Positions 15,684 through 22,940 of a DNA stretch of 24,319 nucleotides are shown here, piece after piece. Position 1 is the first letter of the stretch, and each line of letters starts with the position of its first letter. The translations under genes and the position numbers were made by a program. The DNA is from an uncultured Clostridia bacterium (GTDB taxonomy: Bacteria > Bacillota_A > Clostridia > TANB77 > CAG-508): contig CALXJS010000025.1 in the NCBI GenBank assembly GCA_944388685.1, forward strand, positions 1-24,319. The letters are read 5' to 3'. The notes beneath the pieces are model-generated. The model worked only from the letters and a program-made list of their open reading frames with translations. It was not told the DNA's origin and did not search any database.

Positions 15684-16568
15684 TTAATCTATATTTATAA
15701 TCTCATACTCTCTTGTTCCAAAGCCAAGTTCTGCTGCAGCTTCTATCGTATGAACACCATTTTGTCTTTCTACTCTTTCTACAAAATGATCTCTTCCTGG
15801 ATCTTTTGAATTATATACTAAATCTATACAAGCTTGATCAATAGCAATTGGGTCTTTACTTGCTAAAATACCAATATCTTTCATGCAAGGATCTTCTGCA
15901 ACTGCACAACAATCGCAATCCACAGATAAATTACACATTACATTGATAAATACAATATTTTCACCAAAATGTTTAACCACACTTGATGCTGCATCTGCCA
16001 TTGATTCTAAGAATTTGTTTTGTTCTGGTAGGTTATTCCATATTGCATATTGGTCTTTACTTTGTCCAGCTGAATGTATCCATGATTTTCCTTCTGATGA
16101 AGCACAACCTATTGATAATTGTTTTAATGCTCCACCATATCCGCCCATTGGATGACCTTTAAAATGTGATAAAACAAGCATAGAGTCATACTTTTCAATA
16201 TTTTTTCCAACAAAGTTTTCTTTTAATATTTTTCCATTAGGTATTTCTAAAATTACATCTGGTCCTTCTGAGTCCATAATATCTACATCAAAATATTTAG
16301 TCCAACCATGATTCTCAATTAATTTTTTATGCTTTTCTGTCGAATTTCTAGCACCTTCATAAGCAGCATTACATTCAACAACTGTTCCATTAACCTTTTC
16401 TACAATGGCTCTAACAAATTCTGGTCTAATATAGTTCTGGTTTCCTTGTTCTCCAGAATGTAATTTAACTGCCACCTTTCCAGGTAAATTAACTCCTAAT
16501 GCTTCATACATTTTTACAACACTTTCTGGTGTAATCTCCTTTGTAAAATATACTTTTGATTTTTCCAT
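15684..16568 (-). CDS. DUF362 family protein
   Basis: A 294-residue cytosolic protein of the DUF362 family, whose biochemical role is not established; many relatives are linked to iron-sulfur or redox functions. Family features seen are KLHSGEQGNQNYIRPEF (38-54), SHFKGHPMGGYGGALKQL near the middle and, in the C-terminal third, NLSVDCDCCAVAEDPC followed by DIGILASKDPIAIDQA. The Cys set could hold a metal or cluster. No separate ferredoxin domain is present. I chose the ATG at 16566-16568, with AGAAGGGA a suitable distance upstream; the earlier in-frame ATG is almost on top of that site. It lies 110 bases downstream of the aldo/keto reductase and may belong to the same cassette. Confidence 0.85.
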   Translation of the reverse strand: MEKSKVYFTKEITPESVVKMYEALGVNLPGKVAVKLHSGEQGNQNYIRPEFVRAIVEKVNGTVVECNAAYEGARNSTEKHKKLIENHGWTKYFDVDIMDSEGPDVILEIPNGKILKENFVGKNIEKYDSMLVLSHFKGHPMGGYGGALKQLSIGCASSEGKSWIHSAGQSKDQYAIWNNLPEQNKFLESMADAASSVVKHFGENIVFINVMCNLSVDCDCCAVAEDPCMKDIGILASKDPIAIDQACIDLVYNSKDPGRDHFVERVERQNGVHTIEAAAELGFGTREYEIINID

Positions 16569-16678
16569 AAAAATCATTCCCTTCTTTTTTAATTTGTGTC
16601 ATATTCTCTAAGCAAATTAATTTTTTAATTATTTTGACACTTACACTATATAAATTATCTTTACATATATTTAAAAAT

Positions 16679-17803
16679 TTATTCATTTTCTAATGCTTGT
16701 GCCACTCTTTCAAGTTCTTTTCTAATCTCTATATGTTGCGGACAAGCTTTTTCACATTGACCACATTTAATACATTCACTTGCTTTCTTTAATCCATGTC
16801 CGCCAACTAGCCATTGTTCTTGATGTTTTGCAGCTGCCATATCTTTATATAAAGTTAAATAATTCATTGCTGTGAAAGAACCTGATATACCAATATGCAT
16901 TGGACATACTTTTGCACAGTAATTACAAGTTGTACAAGGGATTAGAGGAATCGTATTTAATACTTTTTGTGCCTCTTTTATGGTTTCTTCTTCTTTATCT
17001 GATAATTTTGTAAAGTCTTTCATATATGAAATATTGTCATCCATTTGCTCTATATTGCTCATTCCAGATAATACTGTAATAATTCCATCTAAGCTTGCTG
17101 CAAATTTAATTGCCCAAGAAGCAAGTGAAGCGTCTGGATTTGCTTTTTTGAATACTTCTGCTACTTGTTCTGGTGGATTTGCAAGCATACCACCTTTTAC
17201 TGGCTCCATGATGATAACTGGTTTTCCATATTTTCTTGCTACTTCATAACATTCTCTAGATTTAATTGCTGGATTCTCCCAATCGGCATAATTGATTTGT
17301 AGCTGTACAAATTCCATTTCTGGATGTTTTTGCAAGATTTCTTCTAATTCTTCTGGTGTTGAATGGAATGAGAATCCTATATGTTTTATTTTTCCTTCTT
17401 GCTTCTTTTCTTGAATCCATGACCACATATCAAAATCATCAAATGCTTTTGTTCTAGACTCTCCTAAGTTATGCAATAAATAAAAATCGAAATAGCCTGC
17501 TCCTGTTTGTTTTAATGATGTTTCAAATTGTTGAATAGCGTCTTCTCTTGTTTTACAATTTATCCAAGCTGCATTTTTTGTTGCCAATTGAAATTTTTCC
17601 CTTGGGTAACGTTCTACTAGCGCTTGTCTTATGGCATCTTCACTTCCTGCATATGCCCATGCGGTATCAAAATAGGTAAAACCTGCTTCTAAAAAATGGT
17701 CTACCATCACTTTTGTTTGTTCAACATCAATTTTATCTTCTTTCATAGGTAATCTCATTAACCCAAATCCTAATTTTTTTATTTCTTCTCCTAAATATGG
17801 CAT
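16679..17803 (-). CDS. Aldo/keto reductase with C-terminal double 4Fe-4S domain
   Basis: A 374-residue oxidoreductase. The N-terminal TIM barrel carries the AKR tetrad: D46 and Y51 (FDTAWAY), K76 (ATKNA) and H111 (LLHN). The C-terminal part has two ferredoxin-type motifs: cysteines 290, 293, 296 and 300 (CTTCNYCAKVC) and 344, 347, 350 and 354 (CIKCGQCEKAC). This architecture is common in anaerobes and suggests electron exchange with ferredoxin rather than NADPH alone; the substrate is unknown. The start at 17801-17803 has the strong site AAAGGAGG seven bases upstream. It is downstream of the merR-cupin pair, so likely part of a MerR-controlled stress cassette. Confidence 0.93.
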   Translation of the reverse strand: MPYLGEEIKKLGFGLMRLPMKEDKIDVEQTKVMVDHFLEAGFTYFDTAWAYAGSEDAIRQALVERYPREKFQLATKNAAWINCKTREDAIQQFETSLKQTGAGYFDFYLLHNLGESRTKAFDDFDMWSWIQEKKQEGKIKHIGFSFHSTPEELEEILQKHPEMEFVQLQINYADWENPAIKSRECYEVARKYGKPVIIMEPVKGGMLANPPEQVAEVFKKANPDASLASWAIKFAASLDGIITVLSGMSNIEQMDDNISYMKDFTKLSDKEEETIKEAQKVLNTIPLIPCTTCNYCAKVCPMHIGISGSFTAMNYLTLYKDMAAAKHQEQWLVGGHGLKKASECIKCGQCEKACPQHIEIRKELERVAQALENE

Positions 17804-17848
17804 CTTAGTTCCTCCTTTATAATTACTCAATTTTATTTCTCATTTTTT

Positions 17849-17998
17849 CTATATTGTTTTGGACATACATATAGAATATGGTAAATTTTCCAATTCTGGA
17901 AATGGTTCTACAACTTTAAATCCTAATTTTTTGTATAGTTTAATTGCATCTGATAATCTTTCATATATACCTCTATTTTCTATTTTCCAGTTTGTCAT
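17849..17998 (-). pseudogene. Remnant of a GNAT acetyltransferase (C-terminal end)
   Basis: A 49-residue frame beginning at an ATG inside the 3' end of the cupin gene. Its YERLSDAIKLYKKLGFKVVE stretch (12-31) is typical of the last helix and strand of GNAT acetyltransferases, and the end, LPYSICMSKTI, fits the family's final strand. The acetyl-CoA binding half is missing, so it cannot be an active enzyme. It overlaps the cupin by 26 bases in another frame. The likely history is a deletion that fused a GNAT tail to the cupin end. It is short, so the family call rests on the LYKKLGF motif. Confidence 0.6.
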
Positions 17999-18413
17999 AT
18001 TCTTCATCATTCACAGGTTCACACCATTCATTTGAAGTATCTTCTCCTGGCACTTCAAATGCCAAATGACTAAACCAGCAATCCTTTTTTGCTCCATGCC
18101 AATGTTTTACATTTGCTGGTATCACTACCACATCTCCTGGTTTCAAACTTCTTGCTTCTTTTCCTTCTTCTTGATACCAACCTTCTCCATCAACACAAAT
18201 AAGAATTTGTCCACCACCTTTACTTGCATGATGAATATGCCAGTTATTTCTGCAGGCTGGTTCAAACGTTACATTTGCAATAAAGATAGGTGATTCTTCT
18301 GGTTTTGTTAGTGGATTTAAATAAGAATTTCCTATAAAATATTGTGCAAATCCTGTATTTGGTTCTCCTAATCCAAACATTCCTCCATGTTCAAATTTGT
18401 TTTCATTACTCAT
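17973..18413 (-). CDS. Small cupin domain protein
   Basis: A 146-residue single-domain cupin. Motif 1 is HIHHASKGGGQILICVDGEG (58-77), with histidines suited to metal binding, and motif 2 is PGDVVVIPANVKHWHGA (92-108). Relatives are found beside aldo/keto reductases and MerR regulators and may act on quinones or aldehydes, but the activity is unknown. AAAGGAGGAAAAG gives a strong binding site. It lies 146 bases behind merR and, with the aldo/keto reductase, is the probable target of that regulator. The C-terminus (EYDKLENRK) overlaps the GNAT remnant and may have been changed by the deletion. Confidence 0.85.
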   Translation of the reverse strand: MSNENKFEHGGMFGLGEPNTGFAQYFIGNSYLNPLTKPEESPIFIANVTFEPACRNNWHIHHASKGGGQILICVDGEGWYQEEGKEARSLKPGDVVVIPANVKHWHGAKKDCWFSHLAFEVPGEDTSNEWCEPVNDEEYDKLENRK

Positions 18414-18454
18414 AATCTTTTCCTCCTTTAATTTTATTTTTTTAATATATACAT

Positions 18455-18471
18455 CGAAATCTTTGATTTCG
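18455..18471 (-). promoter_or_regulatory. Short hairpin in the cupin leader
   Basis: CGAAATC and GATTTCG form a 7-bp stem with a 3-base loop, 42 bases before the cupin start. It could be a weak attenuator or mRNA stabiliser. No clear separate promoter was found in the merR-cupin gap. Confidence 0.3.
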
Positions 18472-18559
18472 TTTGTTTACATTTTTTACAATATCAGAAA
18501 ATTAGATAGCATTTTCTTTACATATAATTATTTTAAAAATCATCTAAATTTAATCATTA

Positions 18560-18928
18560 TTACATTAAGTTCTTATCTAATATATTTTTGTCATATAAAT
18601 CAATTTTATAATTCAACTTATCATATGCTTCTTGCATATCGTGTAGTTTTTTCTTTAAAATTTTTCTTTGTTCTACCAGAATTTCTCTTCTTTCTTTTAC
18701 TGTTTTGTCTCCTTCATCAAATAATTTTATATATTTTTTCAAAAAACTAATCTCTAATCCTGCTGATCTCATACATCTTACAAACTGAATTCTTTGTAAA
18801 TCACTTTCTGTATAATTTCGGATGCCATTTTCTCCTTTGGAAATTGGTCCTATTAGCCCTTCTCTTTCATAATACCTTAATGTATCTGTTGTCAATCCAA
18901 ATTTTTGAGCCACTTCTGATATTTGCAT
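18560..18928 (-). CDS. MerR-family transcriptional regulator
   Basis: A 122-residue regulator. The winged helix-turn-helix fills residues 1-70: MQISEVAQKFGLTTDTLRYY, then EREGLIGP and RNYTESDLQRI. A long dimerisation helix (about 77-112) follows. The C-terminal effector part is short and has no cysteine pair or metal ligands; the only Cys is in RCMRSAGL. It therefore resembles the YraB/AdhR-like aldehyde or electrophile responders more than metal sensors, by inference. AAGGGAG precedes the ATG. Its promoter holds a MerR-type dyad (see 19002-19034), suggesting self-regulation and activation of the cupin and reductase genes downstream. Confidence 0.92.
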   Translation of the reverse strand: MQISEVAQKFGLTTDTLRYYEREGLIGPISKGENGIRNYTESDLQRIQFVRCMRSAGLEISFLKKYIKLFDEGDKTVKERREILVEQRKILKKKLHDMQEAYDKLNYKIDLYDKNILDKNLM

Positions 18929-19001
18929 AAAATCGACTCCCTTCTGTAAATTTATATAATTGCATTATATCATAATTTTTATAGCAATTTTACTCCCATT
19001 T

Positions 19002-19034
19002 ATTATATATCACTTGGAGTTTACTTTAAGTCAA
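19002..19034 (-). promoter_or_regulatory. MerR-type operator/promoter of merR and the downstream cassette
   Basis: On the minus strand TTGACT (19029-19034) is followed by 19 bases before TATATA (19004-19009), or 21 before TATAAT (19002-19007). The spacer holds the dyad ACTTAAAGT-AA-ACTCCAAGT (19012-19031), seven of nine positions symmetric. A 19-20 bp spacer with a centred dyad is the hallmark of MerR-activated promoters. It lies about 75 bases upstream of merR. Confidence 0.75.
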
Positions 19035-19079
19035 TAGCTTTTCTATAATTTTTTTATTTTTTAACAAACAATTCAAAAA

Positions 19080-19118
19080 TTTTAGAAAACAGACTCGAAA
19101 AATTTTAGGGACAGACTC
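19080..19118. repeat. Short tandem direct repeat TTTTAG..ACAGACTC
   Basis: TTTTAGAAAACAGACTC (19080-19096) and TTTTAGGGACAGACTC (19103-19118) are near-identical, 22-23 bases apart, just upstream of the merR promoter. It could be a leftover of a mobile end or a regulator site. Confidence 0.35.
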
Positions 19119-19183
19119 AATGTCATAAGGATTGCAGTTTTTAATCTTGATTAAGATTTATATTCCTTAACTAATGATATTGA
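19117..19183 (-). terminator. Imperfect palindrome behind the PBP1 gene
   Basis: Outer arms TCAATGTCAT/ATGATATTGA (9 of 10 paired), middle AAGGA/TCCTT, and a central stem AATCTT-GATT-AAGATT (19143-19158). It begins 24 bases past the stop of the penicillin-binding protein gene and may end its transcript. No T-tract follows. Confidence 0.4.
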
Positions 19184-19206
19184 ATCCATCCCCAGATTTC
19201 CTTTTA

Positions 19207-21924
19207 TTACTTATTTCTATTTAATGGTGTCCATAGTCCTAAAGTTTCTTTTGGTACTTTTTTATGATTTGTACATTGTTCTGGAAGATTGTCCTCTGTG
19301 AAAATTTCTGTATAGGTATTTGTACAGTTTTTTGATACTAGACAACCTGTCGTTCTACATACAGTTTTTTCTACAATGCCTTCTGGTCTTGCAAAAGTAG
19401 CACTTGGTAAATCCTTATGTATGTCTGTCATAACCGCATCCCAGATTTGTCCTGCTGGGTTTCCACTAAAATATACGGTTTCACTATTATCATATCCATA
19501 CCAAGTTGCTGCTGAATAATATGGTGTAAATCCGCAAAGCCATCTGTCATAATCATTATCTGTTGTACCTGTTTTTGCTGCCACATCCATTCCTGGAATT
19601 GCACAATATGTTGCCGTTCCTCCTGATTTTACAGGTTCTTGTATAATGGTTTTCATAATATATGCATTTTGCTTTGATATAACTTGTCTTGTTTCTTGTT
19701 TTGGTGTTAAAACAGTGTTTCCATCAGCATCTGTAACACTTGTATAAAATGTTGGGCTGATATATACACCATCATTTGCAATTGTCCCATAGGCTGATGC
19801 CATTTCTAATGGACTAACACCACTTGTCATTCCACCTAATGCTAAACTTAATACATTATCTGTAACAGAATCTAATGAACTGATTCCCATATTTTGCAAA
19901 TATTCTAGTGATTTTTTTGGTGTTAATTCTACCATAATTTTAACTGCTGGTATATTTTGTGAAGTTCTGATAAAACTTCTAATATTTATTAATCCTTTAA
20001 ATCCATTATAATTTTTAGGTTCATAATTTTTTCCGAATCTTGTACTACTATCATCATAAACGGTTGCTGCTGTTATGATTTTTTCTTGTAATGCAGGTGC
20101 AACATCTGCCAATGGCTTAATACTAGAACCAGTCTGTTTTTGCATTTGTGTTGCTCGATTCCAACCTGCACTTGTTTTTTCTCCAAAGCCGCCTGCAACT
20201 GCCACTACATTTCCTGTTTTGTAGTCAACAATTGCCATTCCTGACTGACTATGTTCATTTAATAATGTTCCATCACTATTTTTTTCTCTTCCTTTAATAA
20301 TATATTTTTCTTTTGCATATTCTTCTTCTAATCGATTTTGGATATTCATATCTACAGTAGAATGAATGGTAAGTCCGCTACTATATACATAGTTTTTCGC
20401 CATCTGTTCTGTCATATTTTTTTCTTCCATGACTTGTTCCACAACTTGTGAAATGACTGCATCTGTATGATAAGAAAATACACTTCCTCCCATGATGTTT
20501 CCTGTACCAAATTGTAATCCATTTTTCACTTCTGTAACGGCTTTTTGATAGTCTTCTTCTGATATATATCCTAATTCTTTCATCTTGTCCAAAACCGTTA
20601 TTGTTCTATTCTTTATTTTTTCTGAATTATCTACAGTTGTACTATATGGATTATATGAATTTGGTGAATGATTAATTCCTGCCATAAAAGCACATTCTGC
20701 TAAAGATAAATCTTTTGCACTTTTATTAAAATAATATTCGGCCCCAAGTTCTACTCCATGTAAATTATTGGCTCCAACAAATAATATATTTAAATACAAT
20801 TCCAATATTTGCTCTTTGGATATCATTCTTTCTACTTGATAAGCTCTTTGCCATTCTCTTATTTTTCTTTTAATTCCTTCAATTCCTGTACTTTCATTAT
20901 CATTTGTTATATTTTTCACTAACTGTTGTGTAATGGTACTTCCACCATAACTACTTTCACCATTTAATAATGTATTGGCAATTGCCCCTGCTGTCCTTTT
21001 GAAGTCAACACCACTATGCTCATAAAATCTCTCGTCCTCTATTGCAATATATGCATTTGGCAAATCATCTGCCATATCTTCTAAAGTAATAATCTTTCTT
21101 TTTTCGTCACCACTTAAATCTGCAAGTACTGTACCATTTTGATCTACTATGACAGAATTTGACACTTTAATAACTAAATCTTCTTTACTAATTTGTATGT
21201 CTTCATTTCCATACCAGCCTAATAATAGTCCTGCAAATCCCCACATTCCTGCAATTAGCGCTAATAATAGCAAAATAATTAATATTAAGAAAAATTTGAT
21301 AAAGAATTTTAAAATTCTATGTTTTTTACGTCTTTCTTCTTTTTTGGCTTTCTTTTCTTTTTTTGCTTGAAGTTTGGCTTCCTTTTTTTGTTTTTTATCT
21401 ATTTTATGTCCTTCTTTTTTTTCTACTTTTCTCCATTCATCACTTTTCTTTTCAGATATCTCTTTTTCTGTTTTTTCTTTCTCTTCCTTTTTATTTTTTT
21501 CTTCGAATTTTTTTACTTTATCTTTTTTATTTTTCTTGCTTTTTTCTATGCCTTCTTTTTTATCTTGTACCCTTTCTTTTACTGCCTGTTTTTCTTCCTT
21601 TTCTTTATTATTGCTTCTATCCTCTTTTAACTCTTCTGGTCTCTCAGCCAATAAGACTGCCGTTTGGGGTTGTGCCATATCCCTTTCTTGTTCTATCTCA
21701 CCTTTATTTTCTTTTTTAATTGGTATTTCTTTTTTTTCTTCGTTTACATCCTTATTCAACATACTTGTTTTAATTTTTTCTATATTTTCTTCTGCATTGT
21801 TATTTTCTACTTTTTGATTTGTTTTCTTTAAAGTGCCATTTTTCACTTTTTTATGCATTTGTTTCTTATTCAAGTTTTTCTTTTTATAATTTTTACTACT
21901 TCTCTTCTTCTTTCTTTTTTTCAT
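19207..21924 (-). CDS. Class A penicillin-binding protein with long charged cytoplasmic tail
   Basis: A 905-residue bifunctional peptidoglycan synthase. Residues 1-203 are extremely rich in Lys and Glu and should stay in the cytoplasm; one membrane helix follows (about 204-238). The glycosyltransferase (GT51) domain holds E296 in EDERFYEHSG and GGSTITQQLVKN (328-339). The transpeptidase domain has the active Ser in S600-S-I-K603, SQN at 655-657 and KTG at 784-786. After it comes a Cys-containing tail (C856, C861, C867, C884). It polymerises and cross-links lipid II outside the membrane. The start is the ATG at 21922-21924 with AGGAGG upstream. The tail is far longer than the usual few dozen residues and may bind RNA, DNA or a divisome partner, which is speculative. 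Confidence 0.95.
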   Translation of the reverse strand: MKKRKKKRSSKNYKKKNLNKKQMHKKVKNGTLKKTNQKVENNNAEENIEKIKTSMLNKDVNEEKKEIPIKKENKGEIEQERDMAQPQTAVLLAERPEELKEDRSNNKEKEEKQAVKERVQDKKEGIEKSKKNKKDKVKKFEEKNKKEEKEKTEKEISEKKSDEWRKVEKKEGHKIDKKQKKEAKLQAKKEKKAKKEERRKKHRILKFFIKFFLILIILLLLALIAGMWGFAGLLLGWYGNEDIQISKEDLVIKVSNSVIVDQNGTVLADLSGDEKRKIITLEDMADDLPNAYIAIEDERFYEHSGVDFKRTAGAIANTLLNGESSYGGSTITQQLVKNITNDNESTGIEGIKRKIREWQRAYQVERMISKEQILELYLNILFVGANNLHGVELGAEYYFNKSAKDLSLAECAFMAGINHSPNSYNPYSTTVDNSEKIKNRTITVLDKMKELGYISEEDYQKAVTEVKNGLQFGTGNIMGGSVFSYHTDAVISQVVEQVMEEKNMTEQMAKNYVYSSGLTIHSTVDMNIQNRLEEEYAKEKYIIKGREKNSDGTLLNEHSQSGMAIVDYKTGNVVAVAGGFGEKTSAGWNRATQMQKQTGSSIKPLADVAPALQEKIITAATVYDDSSTRFGKNYEPKNYNGFKGLINIRSFIRTSQNIPAVKIMVELTPKKSLEYLQNMGISSLDSVTDNVLSLALGGMTSGVSPLEMASAYGTIANDGVYISPTFYTSVTDADGNTVLTPKQETRQVISKQNAYIMKTIIQEPVKSGGTATYCAIPGMDVAAKTGTTDNDYDRWLCGFTPYYSAATWYGYDNSETVYFSGNPAGQIWDAVMTDIHKDLPSATFARPEGIVEKTVCRTTGCLVSKNCTNTYTEIFTEDNLPEQCTNHKKVPKETLGLWTPLNRNK

Positions 21925-21951
21925 GTCTTGTACCTCCTTTTGCAATATTTT

Positions 21952-22025
21952 TTGTTAAATATAAAATCGCTTTCCTATTTAACAAGAAAATAATATTGCA
22001 CAGAAAAATTGCTACGCAATTTTTC
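21952..22025 (-). promoter_or_regulatory. Two strong hairpins in the PBP1 leader
   Basis: TTGTTAAATA/TATTTAACAA (21952-21961 and 21976-21985) and GAAAAATTGC-TAC-GCAATTTTTC (22003-22025) are perfect 10-bp stems just upstream of the PBP1 ribosome binding site. They could control translation or mark an intergenic repeat. The rest of the gene-poor stretch 21925-22421 holds a small reading frame (22058-22120), a TTGACA box at complement 22138-22143 with no good -10, and the hairpin at 22301-22325. Confidence 0.5.
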
Positions 22026-22057
22026 GCGTTGACAAATCCTTACGCTTCCTCAAGAAG

Positions 22058-22120
22058 TTAATAAATCTCGTTAACTGAAAAAATAGAAAACTTTCTCTCA
22101 AAGCTAAATTTGTCATTCAT
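22058..22120 (-). CDS. Possible 20-residue leader peptide upstream of PBP1
   Basis: An ATG at 22118-22120 starts MNDKFSFERKFSIFSVNEIY and then TAA. The frame continues beyond the stop as LLEEA before a second TAA (22040-22042), as if one codon had become a stop. TTGGGGT lies at about the right distance but is a poor binding site. It could be a leader peptide, a decayed small gene or chance. Confidence 0.25.
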   Translation of the reverse strand: MNDKFSFERKFSIFSVNEIY

Positions 22121-22300
22121 TTTAGTACCCCAATTATTGTCAAATATATTAATACTATTTCTATGAATACTTGTTTTTAAGAAGTTTGTATTTCCTGTAT
22201 TTCTAAAGCACAACTGTATTTTACCATATTTTTACTAAAATTACTAGCTTTATTTTGCCTTGTTAGAAAATATATTTGAAAATTTAATATATAAATGGAA

Positions 22301-22325
22301 AGAACTACTATAAAATAGTAGTTCT
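22301..22325 (-). terminator. Perfect 10-bp hairpin upstream of the PBP1 leader
   Basis: AGAACTACTA (22301-22310) pairs with TAGTAGTTCT (22316-22325) around TAAAA. It lies about 100 bases behind the stop of the start-less frame at 22422 and probably ends the purH transcript, although the following T-run on the minus strand is short (TTTCC). Confidence 0.5.
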
Positions 22326-22421
22326 AAAAAAATAAAAGGGGATGTTATTTAAGCACCAATTGCTTTTTATGCAAATGATACTTTATTGCTAATGAGTGTA
22401 TCACTTTAACCTTACTCTAAG

Positions 22422-22940
22422 TCAATACTTTTTCATTTCATCTGGTCCAGCGGTCCTATCTCTAAACTTTATTAATCTAGTTAAATATGATAACTTATTT
22501 TTTAATATATCTTCTCTTGATAAATTATTTGTATCTATTCCCTGTGCTTCCAAAAATTTTTTAAAATCGTTTTTGTTTTTTACCTCATTCGCTAATAACT
22601 TAAATACTATATCATTATAATCAGTCTTTATTGAACCTGTTTTTATATCTATCTCCTTTAATTCTTCTGAAGATATTTCCTTTACATCTTGTGCTTCTTT
22701 ATATGTATTTTTTGTAATTCCAAAAAACTCAGTTCTTAGGCCAAATCTACAATTTTCAATATCTCCTACAATATTTGTATAATACTCATCTTCATTTTCA
22801 TCCCAAAATACCAATGCCACATTATCCACATCAATTGGTCTTTTAACTGCTGATTTCTTATATATTATTTTTGCTTTTATGCCTAATTCTGAAAGTAGTT
22901 GATAATATATCTTATTTGACGTATATAATTTTATTAATGT
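22422..22940 (-). pseudogene. Start-less 172-residue reading frame behind purH, 5'-truncated gene
   Basis: An open frame of 172 codons begins within the purH stop region (TAG at 22941-22943 precedes it). It has no ATG, GTG or TTG before the GTG at 22829, yet the part before that GTG already looks coding: KLYTSNKIYYQLLSELGIKA and KIIYKKSAVKRPIDVDNVAL run on without break. A translation from GTG would give 135 residues without a good binding site. The protein is charged, with an FWDENEDEYYTNIVGD stretch, and I do not recognise it. A deletion that removed the start and joined it to the purH end is the simplest reading. Confidence 0.5.

Noticed and set aside
21319..21817. Several overlapping Phe/Ser-rich frames on the plus strand
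   Set aside because: They mirror the Lys/Glu-rich codons of the penicillin-binding protein tail on the other strand and have no binding sites.
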